Shown: positions 13,488 to 22,584 of the stretch, in pieces
How positions within the stretch are numbered: position 1 is the first letter of the stretch
How the letters are laid out: every line of letters starts with the position of its first letter
Assembly: GCA_910579725.1 (NCBI GenBank)
Contig: CAJTUD010000001.1
Span: 1 to 64,000, forward strand
Reading direction: 5' to 3'
Source: an uncultured Oscillospiraceae bacterium
GTDB taxonomy: Bacteria > Bacillota > Clostridia > Oscillospirales > Oscillospiraceae
Length of the DNA stretch: 64,000 nt
Notes under the pieces: model-generated
The model's database searches: none
What the model was told of the DNA's origin: nothing
Seen by the model: the letters and a program-made list of their open reading frames with translations, nothing else
Translations under genes and position numbers: made by a program

Positions 13488-14584
13488 GGCTGTCCCAGCA
13501 GATACGCGCACAGGCGGTGGAATATCACAGCCACCTGGGCCCGGCTGGCGCTGCCGCCGGGATCCAGACGCCCGTCCACACCGTTGATCAGTCCCGTACC
13601 TACCGCCCACCGCATAGCTCCGGCGGCATAGCCGGAAACCGTGTTCGCATCCGGAAAGGCACTCAGATCCCCCTGGAGGGACACATCCAGCCCCTTGTAT
13701 CCGGCATAACGGTACAGAATGGCCGCCAGCTGCTCCCTGGTAATGGGGAGCTCCGGCCGGAAGACTCCGGACGAGTAGCCGTTGACAATACCGTTTGCGG
13801 AGGCCCAGGCCACCGGCCCAGCGTAATACTGCTCCGGTTCTACGTCGCCAAAGGCGGCGGGCAGGGCGGCGGGAGAGCCGTCCAACCGGTGAAGAATGGT
13901 GACAATCATGGCCCGGTTTGTGGTCGCATAGGGATCAAATGTAGTCCCGGTCACGCCCTGCATGATGCCCTTGCTGTAGACATAGCACACCGCGTCATAG
14001 AACCAGTCCCCGGGTCTCACGTCGGAGAAGGGGAGCGCCGTCTCCGGCGGAAGAACGGGGTCCTCGGGCTCCTCAGGCGTCCCAGGGTTCTGGGGACGTT
14101 GGGGGCGCTGTGGGAGGGAGCTGCCTCCTCCGGATACAGCGGCTGGAATATCTGTTCCCGCCGCGCCGGGCATCATATGGAGCTCTTTATCCAGCAGCGT
14201 CACCCGGACCATATCCGGCCAGTCCTCTGCCGGCGCTCCGGTATACAGCTCTCCCAGTTCCAGGTACCCGTTCCTGTCCAGAGCGGAGCGGCTGGTGAGA
14301 TACACCGTTACTCGGGTTTCTCCCCGGAATACATAGACGGTACAGTCCGGCGCGTAGGCTGTCCGGGAGGCGGGGGTGAAAACGCAGTCAGGGTATTCTC
14401 CCCGCAGGGTAAACTCCAGCTGTACGGCATAGATGCCGCCGGTCAGCCCCTCCAGAGAAAGAGTTCCCCGTCCGGCTCCGTCCACCTCACAGTGCAGGGT
14501 GGCCCGCCCCGCCGCCAGAGCGGCGGGGACCAGACTCAGCACCAGCGCCAAAGCCAGCAGCGTCGCGGCAATCCGTTTCCGCAT
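13484..14584 (-). CDS. Secreted SLH-domain protein with a cohesin-like N-terminal domain
   Basis: A 366-residue exported protein. Residues 1-25 form a signal peptide ending ALA-AG. Residues 26-135 are a beta-rich domain with features of a cohesin fold: GGIYAVQLEFTL early and RSALDRNGYLELGEL late. A Pro-rich linker follows (about 150-185). Three S-layer homology repeats fill the C-terminus, each with the F-x-D-V/A and G-x-x-x-G pattern (FSDVRPGDWFYDAV...GIMQGV; FGDVEPEQYYAGPV...GIVNGY; FPDANTVSGYAAGAM...GLINGV). SLH repeats bind pyruvylated wall polysaccharide and fix the protein to the surface. It begins in the stop of the peptidase gene (TAATG), so the two are coupled. The cohesin reading is my inference from strand pattern, not a family match I can prove. 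Confidence 0.88.
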   Translation of the reverse strand: MRKRIAATLLALALVLSLVPAALAAGRATLHCEVDGAGRGTLSLEGLTGGIYAVQLEFTLRGEYPDCVFTPASRTAYAPDCTVYVFRGETRVTVYLTSRSALDRNGYLELGELYTGAPAEDWPDMVRVTLLDKELHMMPGAAGTDIPAAVSGGGSSLPQRPQRPQNPGTPEEPEDPVLPPETALPFSDVRPGDWFYDAVCYVYSKGIMQGVTGTTFDPYATTNRAMIVTILHRLDGSPAALPAAFGDVEPEQYYAGPVAWASANGIVNGYSSGVFRPELPITREQLAAILYRYAGYKGLDVSLQGDLSAFPDANTVSGYAAGAMRWAVGTGLINGVDGRLDPGGSASRAQVAVIFHRLCAYLLGQP

Positions 14585-17500
14585 TATTGTCCGCCTCCTT
14601 CCAATACAATCAGGGGCAGCGCATCGCCGCCGGGACAGTTAATCCACAAAGTCTGCGCAGTACACCGGGTGCCCTCCGTGCTGTTGGGCGTCACAGTGCG
14701 CCACAGCTCCGCCCGAATGCGGGCAGGCAGAACAATTGGGCCGCCGCAGGCGCTGCCTGCCGTCTCCTCCTGCACCTTGGGTACAAACAGGAAGATGCCC
14801 TTGGAGATAGTGCCATAGCGTTCGTCCTCTTGCTCCTGGGCAAAGAGGAGCACCTCGCCGGGGAGATAATCCGCCTTCAGCGCGTCTCCGCTCTGGCCGC
14901 TCTCCGTGTCCGGCGCGGCAAATTCCGCCCGGATGCGGACGGTATTATACATGGGATCGCCCTGGAACTCTCCCACGACGACCAGAGTTCCCGCCGGAAT
15001 GGTTTCCGGTCCGCTCCCACCCGTGTAGGTATAGTCCCGGGCCAGCCGTCCCATGGTGGCCACGGCAGAAGACTCACCCCAGAAGGAGATATCGTCGCCC
15101 GCGTAGCGGATAAGGCGGACGTCTTCCTTCTGGACAGCATCCGGAATACCAGTGATAGTGACGGACTTGGCCTGATATGTGCCGATGCGGTCGTTGCCCG
15201 TCTGGTCCCCTGCCATCTGGAAATATATCAGGCGCCGTCCGCTGTCCGCCGGCTGGATTCCGGCGAAGGTTCCCTGGCTGACAATATGCGTCACGTCGCT
15301 GGCATCGGTGACGGTAATGGTATATGCTCCGTCTCCCAGCCCTTCCAGCGGCAGGCGCAGTCCGGAGACTGCGGTTGGATTGTTCATGGTAAAGGTCATC
15401 ACGTCGCCGCTGTAGGAAACTGTATACTCGGTGGGATCCACCAGCAGGTCGTAGGAAATCAGGATCTGCTCTGGGGCAGTCACTTTACCGATACAATTGC
15501 CCAGACTGTCGTAGGCCGCCACGGTGTAGGTATATGTCCGGTTGTTCCCGGAGCCGATGACATCCTTGTAGGTGGACTTGGTGGTAAAGGCAATGGGCGT
15601 ATCGTTCCGGAATATCTCGTAACCCTGGATATGGACTCCGTTGGACACACTGGCAGAGAAGCTGATGGTGATCTCCTGCTCCCCGGTTTTTTTGGCGCTG
15701 GCGGTCACACTGCTGTTTTTCCCATCGGGGACATTTCCAGCCAGACGGTCCCGGCGGCTCTGGTCGTTAAGGTACCAGATGGCCCGTTCCTCTGCCTCAT
15801 ACCCCGCAAGGGCGTTTTTGGTGCTCTCGCTGAGCTCCATTCCCCAGTGGGTGAAGAAATCCGTCAGATTGCGCTGCGTCACACCGGCGGCGGTAAGGGC
15901 GACCTTATCGTCATAGGTGTCCGCCCCGGCGGTATAGGTTCCCGCCTTCCAGGCGGTGAAGAATTTGTTGAAGAAATTCATAGGCTGATTTGGGTCGCCC
16001 TCGTCGTAAGCCAGATGGAGCTGCCAGTACATGCCCAGCTGGACGAACACATCGCCGGAAGCGCCGGGGCGGGACTGGGCAGTCTTGTTGAAAATAGCCT
16101 CGTACTTGCCGCTGTTCTCCAGTCGGGAAGACAGAATATTTTGGCCTCCGTCAAAGGTCTGGACGGCCAGGGAATAGATGTTGTTGGTGATTTCCGCCTT
16201 CCCCAGCTTATCCATGTTATGGCCGATTTCATGGGCGATGCCCCAGCCGAAAAGGTGGTTGGCCTCTGTAGTGATTCCCACCACAGGCGAGCCGCTGACC
16301 ATACCGCCGCAGGAGCCGTAGCCGATGCCGATATGGCTTCCGGCGGCATACATGAACGCGCCAGGGAACATCTGCATGCACCGGATGTTCTGCCGGGTCT
16401 GGAGGAGCTCCGGAATCCCCTGAACCGTACGGCAGATTTTCATGACCTGTTCCCAGGCCAGCACAGCGTTGGTCAGCTGGCTCTCACCGCCGGCCGCCAG
16501 GGCGCTCCGCACCGACGCGGCAGGCAGACTCAGCAGCACCGACGGAGTGGAAATCTCGGTGACGTTCCGCCAGTCGTTCACAGCTGCGGTATTCTGCGCA
16601 GGCGCGTAAGCGTTCAATTCCGCAAGATAATCTATAACGGCGGCGGCGCGGGCCTCCGCAGTCATATCGTTCCAGTGGGACAGCTCCAGCACCGGGATGT
16701 CCACCGTCCGGCGGACATGGAGCCGGATGCTCTGGGAACTGCTGCCGCTGTAAGAGACATACAGGCTGCCGCCACGGGGGGTATCCTGGCTGCCGATTCT
16801 GGGCACAGTCAATACGTTCCGGCCATTTTCCAGCGTCCCCATAGAGGACATCCAAGCATTGGCCTCGGCATTGAACTGGGTGGCGAAGACCTCCACCTTT
16901 TCACCGCTGGGAATACCCTCGGCGTAAATGGTGATCTCCTGTCCCGCCGCCGCAGCCACACCCAAGGGCTGGAGGAGGCTGCCGCCCTGCCCGTGGTTCA
17001 CATTCGCTGCGCCGCTGCGGGAATCCAGGCCGTTCAGGATCACGCCGGCGGAGGGCTGGCTGGCCAACAGGCCTTCGGCCAACTCCAGCTCGTCCACCAG
17101 GGCGTCCAGCTCCAGATAGAAATTCCGCTCGTCGCTGTTGAGCCGGGTGCGCAGCTGGCTGATCCGGATCTGATCCACGCCGGGAGCCAAACGGGTCCGC
17201 AGGGAATCGGCGAACAGCTCGCCGATTTCATCGGGCAGGCGGTGGCTCTCGTCGTACTTCAGGAACATCAGCTCGCTGAGGGTGACCAGGTTATAGCTGC
17301 GCTGCTCAGCGGCCACGCTGATCTGAATCACATTCCGCTGAGGCTCGAAGGGCATGACGGCAAACTTTGTGACCGCCGGGTTGCCCCGGATAGCGGGCCA
17401 GGTGAGCACGTCGGAATCGTCGCCAATGCCGCCCCGGTCCTCGCCGGGGGTAATCAGGTGGCCGGGCAGCGACGTATTCTCTCCGGCGTACCACACCTGG

Positions 17501-19479
17501 ACGCTGTAAGCCCGCAGATCGCCAGCGTAGGTCCCATCCAGACGGGGCACCCAGATGGCGGCGCTGAGATCCTGTGGCTCCCGGAAGGTGACAATCACAT
17601 GCTCATTGCTGTGCCAGTCCCGGGCCGTCCAATGGGTACGGTAGTCTCCGTCGGCCATGTTGGCAGGGGTGAAAGGCGCGCTGGCGGTATACTCGTCCCG
17701 CTTATAATTGCTGGGCGCCGCCAGACGGATCGAGGCAAAATCCTGTCCCTCCAGCACACCCTGAGTGGGAATCCCGGCAGGCCGCTCGTACACCACGGCT
17801 TGGGGGGTGCCGGTGACAGTCTGGGAAGGGCCGCTGCTGCCGATGTCGTTTCCGGCAACAATATAGATCTCGTAGGTAACACCGTTCTGCAGCCCGGTAA
17901 TGGTGGTTCCCGGCGAGGTCAGGGTCCCTCCGGAGTTGGTATAGCTGCCGTTGGGGGCCCTGTAGAACAGCTCGTACCAGGTCGCGCCCTTGGAAGCCTT
18001 CCAGCTCACCCGCAGTGCGCCGTCCAGCGCGGCCACATTGATCATCACCGGCGCGGGAGGCGCGGAGGCGGGCTGAGGCGTGGCGGCTACCGGCGCGGAA
18101 GGCTTGCCCCGCCAGCTGCCGTCCACCGCAGTGACAGTGAACTGATATTCCTTCAGGTTTTCCAGACCGGTAATCTCCGCCTGATTCGTCTCTACCAGAA
18201 GACTCTGCGTCCGGGCAGCATCATCAGAGGGCCACCAGCTCACCTGATAGCCGGAAATGTTAGGCAGAAGGTTCCACCGCAGGCTGACCCGCCCGTCTCC
18301 TTCCGTGGCGGCCAGACCCGTGACCTGACTTTCGGCAGCGGAGGGATCCACCGGCACCATTTCCTTGAGAAACTGGATGGACTCCACCATGGCGAAGCTG
18401 TTATTCTCCGTCCGAGTGACGGTGATGGTAATTTTCTTCACCGCCACCCGGCTGCCCAGATCAACGGTGATCACATTGCTGCCCTCCTGAACACTCAGGG
18501 CGTAAATCCCCGCCGGAAGAGTGTTGTCAAAGGCATAGCGATGAATTTCGCCGCTCTCGTCCTCCACCTCCACCGTTCCTGCCAAAACAGGCGCGGAACC
18601 GGCGGAGACGATCTTCAGCTGCTCGAGCTCCATGATTCGGTGGAAGGTAATGGGCAGGACGATCTTTCCCTCTGCGTTAGGGGTAAGGGTGACGGGGTCT
18701 CCGTCCATCCGGAAAAGGTCTTCCAGATTGCCGGGAGTCACACTCGTGCCCAAAGCCGTCATTTCCGCTTGCATGTCTTCCATGTTCACCGGCGGGGCGA
18801 GAAGTATGGTTTCCAGCAGCTGCGCACCTCCGCTGGCGGCAATCTGGCGATCCACATAGGCCAGATCAATGATGTCAATCACACCATCGCCATTGAGGTC
18901 GAAAATCGCCAGATCCTGGGGATCTCCGGAGTCCAGAGCGGCGGCCAGACTATCCCGGTCCCGCTGGTCCACCCGGCCGTCGCCGTTGCAGTCTCCCAGG
19001 GAGAAGGCTGCGCTTCCGGTGCCGACGATGATGTGGTGGGCGTACTCCTCCATCACAACCGTCTCCTGACAGACAGTATACCCCCGGCCTGAAAACCGGA
19101 GAGTATAGGTTCCACGGGGCAAACCTCCCACGGAGACGTCCAGATAGCCCGGCCATTGACCGGTCAGCTCCCCGCCGCCGGCGTCCCGGATGGTCACGAC
19201 GGCGACATAATCGCCGGTCAGATTCTGGGAACCGGCCTGGGTCAGCTCTACCGTTCCCAGCGATAAGCTGCCCTGAAGCAGCTCCACCCTGACCTGCCGC
19301 TCCCGCAGCTCCGCCAGAGACTGGTCGAAATCCAGCCGCACTGTGGCGGAGATGGTCCCCGTGATGGCATCCGCCGCCTGAGCTTCCATTGCCCGGGACT
19401 CCGGTGCCAGCGGGGAGAAGAGGGAAAAAATCAATGCCGCGGCCAGCAGCGCCGGCCGCCATCTTCCTCGCTTTTTCAT
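14584..19479 (-). CDS. Secreted M60-family (mucin-type) metallopeptidase with Fn3, F5/8C and dockerin-like segments
   Basis: A 1631-residue exported protease. In order: signal peptide (1-30), a beta domain, a dockerin-like pair of calcium loops (DCNGDGRVDQRD at 163-174 and DLNGDGVIDIID at 194-205), two fibronectin type III domains (about 385-468 and 475-558), a discoidin/F5-8C-like module (about 585-745), a helical linker, and an M60 peptidase domain (about 920-1260) with HEIGH at 1083-1087 and Glu1096 eight residues on, the HExxHx8E signature. Further beta modules make up the C-terminus. M60 peptidases cleave mucin-type O-glycoproteins. The ATG at 19479 has GAGGAA 8 nt upstream. It heads a four-gene operon from the promoter at 19526-19554. 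It lacks an LPXTG motif or SLH repeats of its own; the next gene supplies SLH repeats. Confidence 0.9.
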   Translation of the reverse strand: MKKRGRWRPALLAAALIFSLFSPLAPESRAMEAQAADAITGTISATVRLDFDQSLAELRERQVRVELLQGSLSLGTVELTQAGSQNLTGDYVAVVTIRDAGGGELTGQWPGYLDVSVGGLPRGTYTLRFSGRGYTVCQETVVMEEYAHHIIVGTGSAAFSLGDCNGDGRVDQRDRDSLAAALDSGDPQDLAIFDLNGDGVIDIIDLAYVDRQIAASGGAQLLETILLAPPVNMEDMQAEMTALGTSVTPGNLEDLFRMDGDPVTLTPNAEGKIVLPITFHRIMELEQLKIVSAGSAPVLAGTVEVEDESGEIHRYAFDNTLPAGIYALSVQEGSNVITVDLGSRVAVKKITITVTRTENNSFAMVESIQFLKEMVPVDPSAAESQVTGLAATEGDGRVSLRWNLLPNISGYQVSWWPSDDAARTQSLLVETNQAEITGLENLKEYQFTVTAVDGSWRGKPSAPVAATPQPASAPPAPVMINVAALDGALRVSWKASKGATWYELFYRAPNGSYTNSGGTLTSPGTTITGLQNGVTYEIYIVAGNDIGSSGPSQTVTGTPQAVVYERPAGIPTQGVLEGQDFASIRLAAPSNYKRDEYTASAPFTPANMADGDYRTHWTARDWHSNEHVIVTFREPQDLSAAIWVPRLDGTYAGDLRAYSVQVWYAGENTSLPGHLITPGEDRGGIGDDSDVLTWPAIRGNPAVTKFAVMPFEPQRNVIQISVAAEQRSYNLVTLSELMFLKYDESHRLPDEIGELFADSLRTRLAPGVDQIRISQLRTRLNSDERNFYLELDALVDELELAEGLLASQPSAGVILNGLDSRSGAANVNHGQGGSLLQPLGVAAAAGQEITIYAEGIPSGEKVEVFATQFNAEANAWMSSMGTLENGRNVLTVPRIGSQDTPRGGSLYVSYSGSSSQSIRLHVRRTVDIPVLELSHWNDMTAEARAAAVIDYLAELNAYAPAQNTAAVNDWRNVTEISTPSVLLSLPAASVRSALAAGGESQLTNAVLAWEQVMKICRTVQGIPELLQTRQNIRCMQMFPGAFMYAAGSHIGIGYGSCGGMVSGSPVVGITTEANHLFGWGIAHEIGHNMDKLGKAEITNNIYSLAVQTFDGGQNILSSRLENSGKYEAIFNKTAQSRPGASGDVFVQLGMYWQLHLAYDEGDPNQPMNFFNKFFTAWKAGTYTAGADTYDDKVALTAAGVTQRNLTDFFTHWGMELSESTKNALAGYEAEERAIWYLNDQSRRDRLAGNVPDGKNSSVTASAKKTGEQEITISFSASVSNGVHIQGYEIFRNDTPIAFTTKSTYKDVIGSGNNRTYTYTVAAYDSLGNCIGKVTAPEQILISYDLLVDPTEYTVSYSGDVMTFTMNNPTAVSGLRLPLEGLGDGAYTITVTDASDVTHIVSQGTFAGIQPADSGRRLIYFQMAGDQTGNDRIGTYQAKSVTITGIPDAVQKEDVRLIRYAGDDISFWGESSAVATMGRLARDYTYTGGSGPETIPAGTLVVVGEFQGDPMYNTVRIRAEFAAPDTESGQSGDALKADYLPGEVLLFAQEQEDERYGTISKGIFLFVPKVQEETAGSACGGPIVLPARIRAELWRTVTPNSTEGTRCTAQTLWINCPGGDALPLIVLEGGGQ

Positions 19480-19525
19480 GGTAATGTTCCTCGCTTTCTG
19501 TTGGGGGTGGTTTCTGTCGAAATGG

Positions 19526-19554
19526 ATTATAACAAAGTTTTTCCAAGTTGGCAA
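19526..19554 (-). promoter_or_regulatory. Promoter of the M60/SLH surface operon
   Basis: On the minus strand TTGCCA (19549-19554) and TATAAT (19526-19531) are separated by 17 nt, with a leader of about 40 nt to the ATG at 19479. Confidence 0.85.
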
Positions 19555-19583
19555 TCTGTTCTTTTGCCGGTTCCAAAAAGAGC

Positions 19584-19625
19584 AGAAAAAAGCCGCGGGG
19601 ACGGCTTGCAGCACGCTCCGCGGCT
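19584..19625 (-). terminator. Terminator of the signalling operon
   Basis: An 8-bp stem (AGCCGCGG at 19591-19598 with its complement at 19618-19625) is followed on the minus strand by TTTTTTCT. It lies 8 bp past the stop of the hybrid kinase gene and insulates it from the surface operon promoter. Confidence 0.85.
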
Positions 19626-19632
19626 CTTTATA

Positions 19633-22179
19633 TCACTGCATAAACTTCAGCAGCTGGCGGCAGACATCACGTACGTCGATGGGCTTGGCCACATGGGCGT
19701 TCATGCCGGCCTCCATGCACTTCCTGACGTCCTCCGCAAAGGCGTCGGCTGTCATGGCAATAATTGGAATGGTGGCCGCATCGGGCCGGTCCAGCTTCCG
19801 GATGGCCTCTGTGGCCTCGTAGCCTGTCATCACCGGCATACGCAGATCCATAAGAATCGCGTCGTAATGCCCGATCTGGGAATTCGCAAATTTATCCAGA
19901 CAGATCCGGCCGTTTTCAGCCCAGTCCAGCTCCAGGCCCTCGGCACTGAGCAACTCCTCCGCAATCTCCCAGTTGAGGTCGTTGTCCTCCGCCAGCAGCA
20001 CCCGGCGGCCGGCAAGAGCCGACTCCTCTTTTTTGGCCTCCGGAACAGCCATTGTCTCAGCAAAGGGCTTGAGTCCATAAAAGAGAGTGGACTTGAACAG
20101 CGGCTTGGAGATAAATCCGGTAACGCCGGCCGCCTTGGCCTCTGCTTCAATATCGCTCCAGTCGTAAGCTGAAATCAGCAGAATAGGAATATCTTCCCCG
20201 TACCGGCGGCGCAGCTCCCGAGCCGCAGTAATGCCGTCCATCCCCGGCAGCTTCCAATCCAGCAAAATCACCTGATACGGATCGTTTCGCCGCTTTTCCA
20301 CCATCTCCAGGGCCTTCTCCGCATCCAGCGTCCAGTCCGCCTGTACGCCGATGGCCTGCAGCGACGCGGCTGTGCTCTCGCACAGCTGCCGGTCGTCGTC
20401 CACCACCAGCATGTTCCAAGGGGGCAGCACCATGTCCGCCTCCGGAATCTCCGCCTTTTCCAGGTCCAGGGTGACATGGAAGCTTGTCCCCTTGCCCAGC
20501 TCGCTGTCTACATCGATCCGTCCGCCCATGGCATCCACAATGTATTTGGTGATGGTCATGCCCAAACCGCTGCCCTCGGTTTTGCGCACCCGCATGCTGT
20601 CCTCCCGGACAAAGGACTCAAAAATGCGCTCCCGGAACTCCTTGGTCATGCCGATGCCGGTATCCGAGATGATGAAGTGAATCCGAACGAAATTCTCTCC
20701 CTTTTCCGAGGGTTCCTCGTACATGGCCACATAGATCTTGCCCCCCTCGGGGGTAAACTTCACCGCGTTGCCAAGAATATTCAGCAACACCTGGTTCAGG
20801 CGTACGCCGTCACAGCATACGTTCTCCGACGAAATATCGTGGATGGACATATCAAACTGCTGGTTCTTGGCGCGGACCTGGGGCTGGACAATACTGACAA
20901 TGCCTTCCAGCACCTCCCGCAGGGAAATCTGATCCATGCTCAAGGTCATCTTTCCGCTCTCGATCTTGGACATGTCCAGTACGTCGTTGATAAGCCCCAG
21001 CAGATGCCGCCCCGACAGCGATATCTTCTTCAGACAGTTCTGCACCTGCTGCTGGTCGCTGGCGTTGGCGATGGCGATGGCCGTCATGCCTACAATGGCG
21101 TTCATGGGCGTACGGATGTCGTGGCTCATGTTGGAGAGGAATTCGCTCTTGGCCTTGTTGGCTCTCACAGCCTCCTTCCGAGCCATCTCCAGCTCCTGCA
21201 TCTGCTGCTTGGTCATCCGGAAATAGCGGGCAAAAATCAGCAGCAGCACCGCCAGCACAATGGCACAGATGCCAAAAACGGCGTAAGTCCAGCGGGTGGT
21301 GAAGCCCTTGACAATGTTGTCCAGGGAGCTATAGGGCATACATGTGAGCAGATGCCACTCGGAGTGGCTCAGCTTGGTGCAGTACAGCTGCCGGGGTTCG
21401 CCGTACAGCACCACCTCCGCGGAGTAGTCCTCCGCCGCCGCCATCGCTTCCGACAGCGCCTGAATGTACAGCTCCGGATCCTTTCCATCCACCTTTTCAT
21501 AGATCGAGCGTACCCGGTCAAAATAGCTGTCCCGGGTGGCATCGCCGGTGCGGATGACAAAAGAGCCATCCTCCCGGATGATAAAGGAATAGACGTGATC
21601 GGCATTTTCCTCCAGAGACAGTGTCTTGCTGATGTAAGAGGCAGGCAGTCCGGCCACAATGGCCACGCAGGAATGCTCCTCAGTGGGCGGATTGGTCGTA
21701 GGCAATCCCAGAAGGATTACGCCGTTATCCTGTGCGTCAGTCCCTACGGCCACCTTTTTCTCGCCGCGAAGCAGCGAATTCATGAAGGGCTCCGGGTCCG
21801 TCACCTCCAGCGGCGAGCCATAGAGCATCTCAAAGGTTCCATCCACCCGGTAAAAACCCAGATAGCTGAACTCCCGCGCCTTGGCGCTGGCAATCAGACT
21901 CTCCTGCTGGGCGGTATCATTGTGAATGCGCTCCGGCTGGATATCCCTCGCCAGCGCGTCCATCTGGTCCAGACGCAGCCCGATGGTGGTTTCAAAATGA
22001 CGGGCGATCTGGTCGCTCAGTCCCGACATATACATACGGCTGACCTCGCGGATGGTGCTGGTGCTCTGCCGGTTCAGGAAAACGGCAAGAAAAGAAAAAG
22101 CCGTCACGCTGAGAATAAGTACTAGAATCAGGCTGATAAGCAGAAATTGGGTGGTTTCGTTCTTATTTTTATGATTCAT
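19633..22179 (-). CDS. Hybrid sensor histidine kinase with two receiver domains
   Basis: An 848-residue membrane sensor kinase. A first membrane segment (about 12-36) and a second (about 290-312) bracket an extracellular sensor of roughly 250 residues, probably of the dCache type. The cytoplasmic part has a HisKA domain with the H-box FLSNMSHDIRTPMN, an HATPase domain (NAVKFTPEGG, DTGIGM, GSGLGM), then two receiver domains. The first receiver has the phosphoacceptor in VILLDWKLPGMDG and the second in AILMDLRMPVMTG, with the acidic pocket EDN before it. Such kinases relay phosphate His-Asp-His-Asp through an HPt protein, and an HPt gene lies just upstream (42-bp gap). No DNA-binding output domain is encoded nearby, so the output is probably the GGDEF/HD-GYP protein. 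Confidence 0.93.
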   Translation of the reverse strand: MNHKNKNETTQFLLISLILVLILSVTAFSFLAVFLNRQSTSTIREVSRMYMSGLSDQIARHFETTIGLRLDQMDALARDIQPERIHNDTAQQESLIASAKAREFSYLGFYRVDGTFEMLYGSPLEVTDPEPFMNSLLRGEKKVAVGTDAQDNGVILLGLPTTNPPTEEHSCVAIVAGLPASYISKTLSLEENADHVYSFIIREDGSFVIRTGDATRDSYFDRVRSIYEKVDGKDPELYIQALSEAMAAAEDYSAEVVLYGEPRQLYCTKLSHSEWHLLTCMPYSSLDNIVKGFTTRWTYAVFGICAIVLAVLLLIFARYFRMTKQQMQELEMARKEAVRANKAKSEFLSNMSHDIRTPMNAIVGMTAIAIANASDQQQVQNCLKKISLSGRHLLGLINDVLDMSKIESGKMTLSMDQISLREVLEGIVSIVQPQVRAKNQQFDMSIHDISSENVCCDGVRLNQVLLNILGNAVKFTPEGGKIYVAMYEEPSEKGENFVRIHFIISDTGIGMTKEFRERIFESFVREDSMRVRKTEGSGLGMTITKYIVDAMGGRIDVDSELGKGTSFHVTLDLEKAEIPEADMVLPPWNMLVVDDDRQLCESTAASLQAIGVQADWTLDAEKALEMVEKRRNDPYQVILLDWKLPGMDGITAARELRRRYGEDIPILLISAYDWSDIEAEAKAAGVTGFISKPLFKSTLFYGLKPFAETMAVPEAKKEESALAGRRVLLAEDNDLNWEIAEELLSAEGLELDWAENGRICLDKFANSQIGHYDAILMDLRMPVMTGYEATEAIRKLDRPDAATIPIIAMTADAFAEDVRKCMEAGMNAHVAKPIDVRDVCRQLLKFMQ

Positions 22180-22221
22180 CCGCAGGCGCCCCCTTTCTTT
22201 CGCGCTTCAACCGGGCCCCGC

Positions 22222-22584
22222 TCACACGTTCAGGGATGCCTGATACATCCGAATTGCGTCCGCTGTCTGCGTGTAATCCGCCTTCACCTGTTCCACCAGA
22301 GCGGGGGCCTCTGGGGTAAAGCCGTTCCGCAGCGCTTCGCTGAGCTGGCTGCTGGATTGATAAAGCTTGGTAAAATCCAGGTTCTGGCATACGCCCTTGA
22401 TGGTATGCGCCGCCCGAAACGCCTCGGCGTAGTCCTCCGTTTCCATGGAGCGCAAAAGCAGGTCATAGCTGCCGTCATTCAAAAACTTCAGGACAAATTT
22501 CTGTACCATCCGCTCTGTGGGCAGACGGCTGGTCACACCTGCGTAGTCGCCCTCCAGCGCGGCGTAGCATTCCTGTAAGGTCAT
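22222..22584 (-). CDS. HPt (histidine phosphotransfer) protein
   Basis: A 120-residue all-helical phosphotransfer protein. The phosphorylated histidine is His60 in AAHTIKGVCQNL, the HPt consensus. It overlaps the upstream GGDEF gene by four bases (ATGA) and precedes the hybrid kinase, so the three form one translationally linked relay. Its likely partners are the two receivers of the kinase and the receiver of the GGDEF/HD-GYP protein. Confidence 0.92.
   Translation of the reverse strand: MTLQECYAALEGDYAGVTSRLPTERMVQKFVLKFLNDGSYDLLLRSMETEDYAEAFRAAHTIKGVCQNLDFTKLYQSSSQLSEALRNGFTPEAPALVEQVKADYTQTADAIRMYQASLNV

Noticed and set aside
14587..19092. 1501-codon open frame on the plus strand
   Set aside because: It is antisense to the M60 peptidase gene, whose domains and signal peptide are clear. 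Long antisense frames arise here from the GC-rich third codon position.
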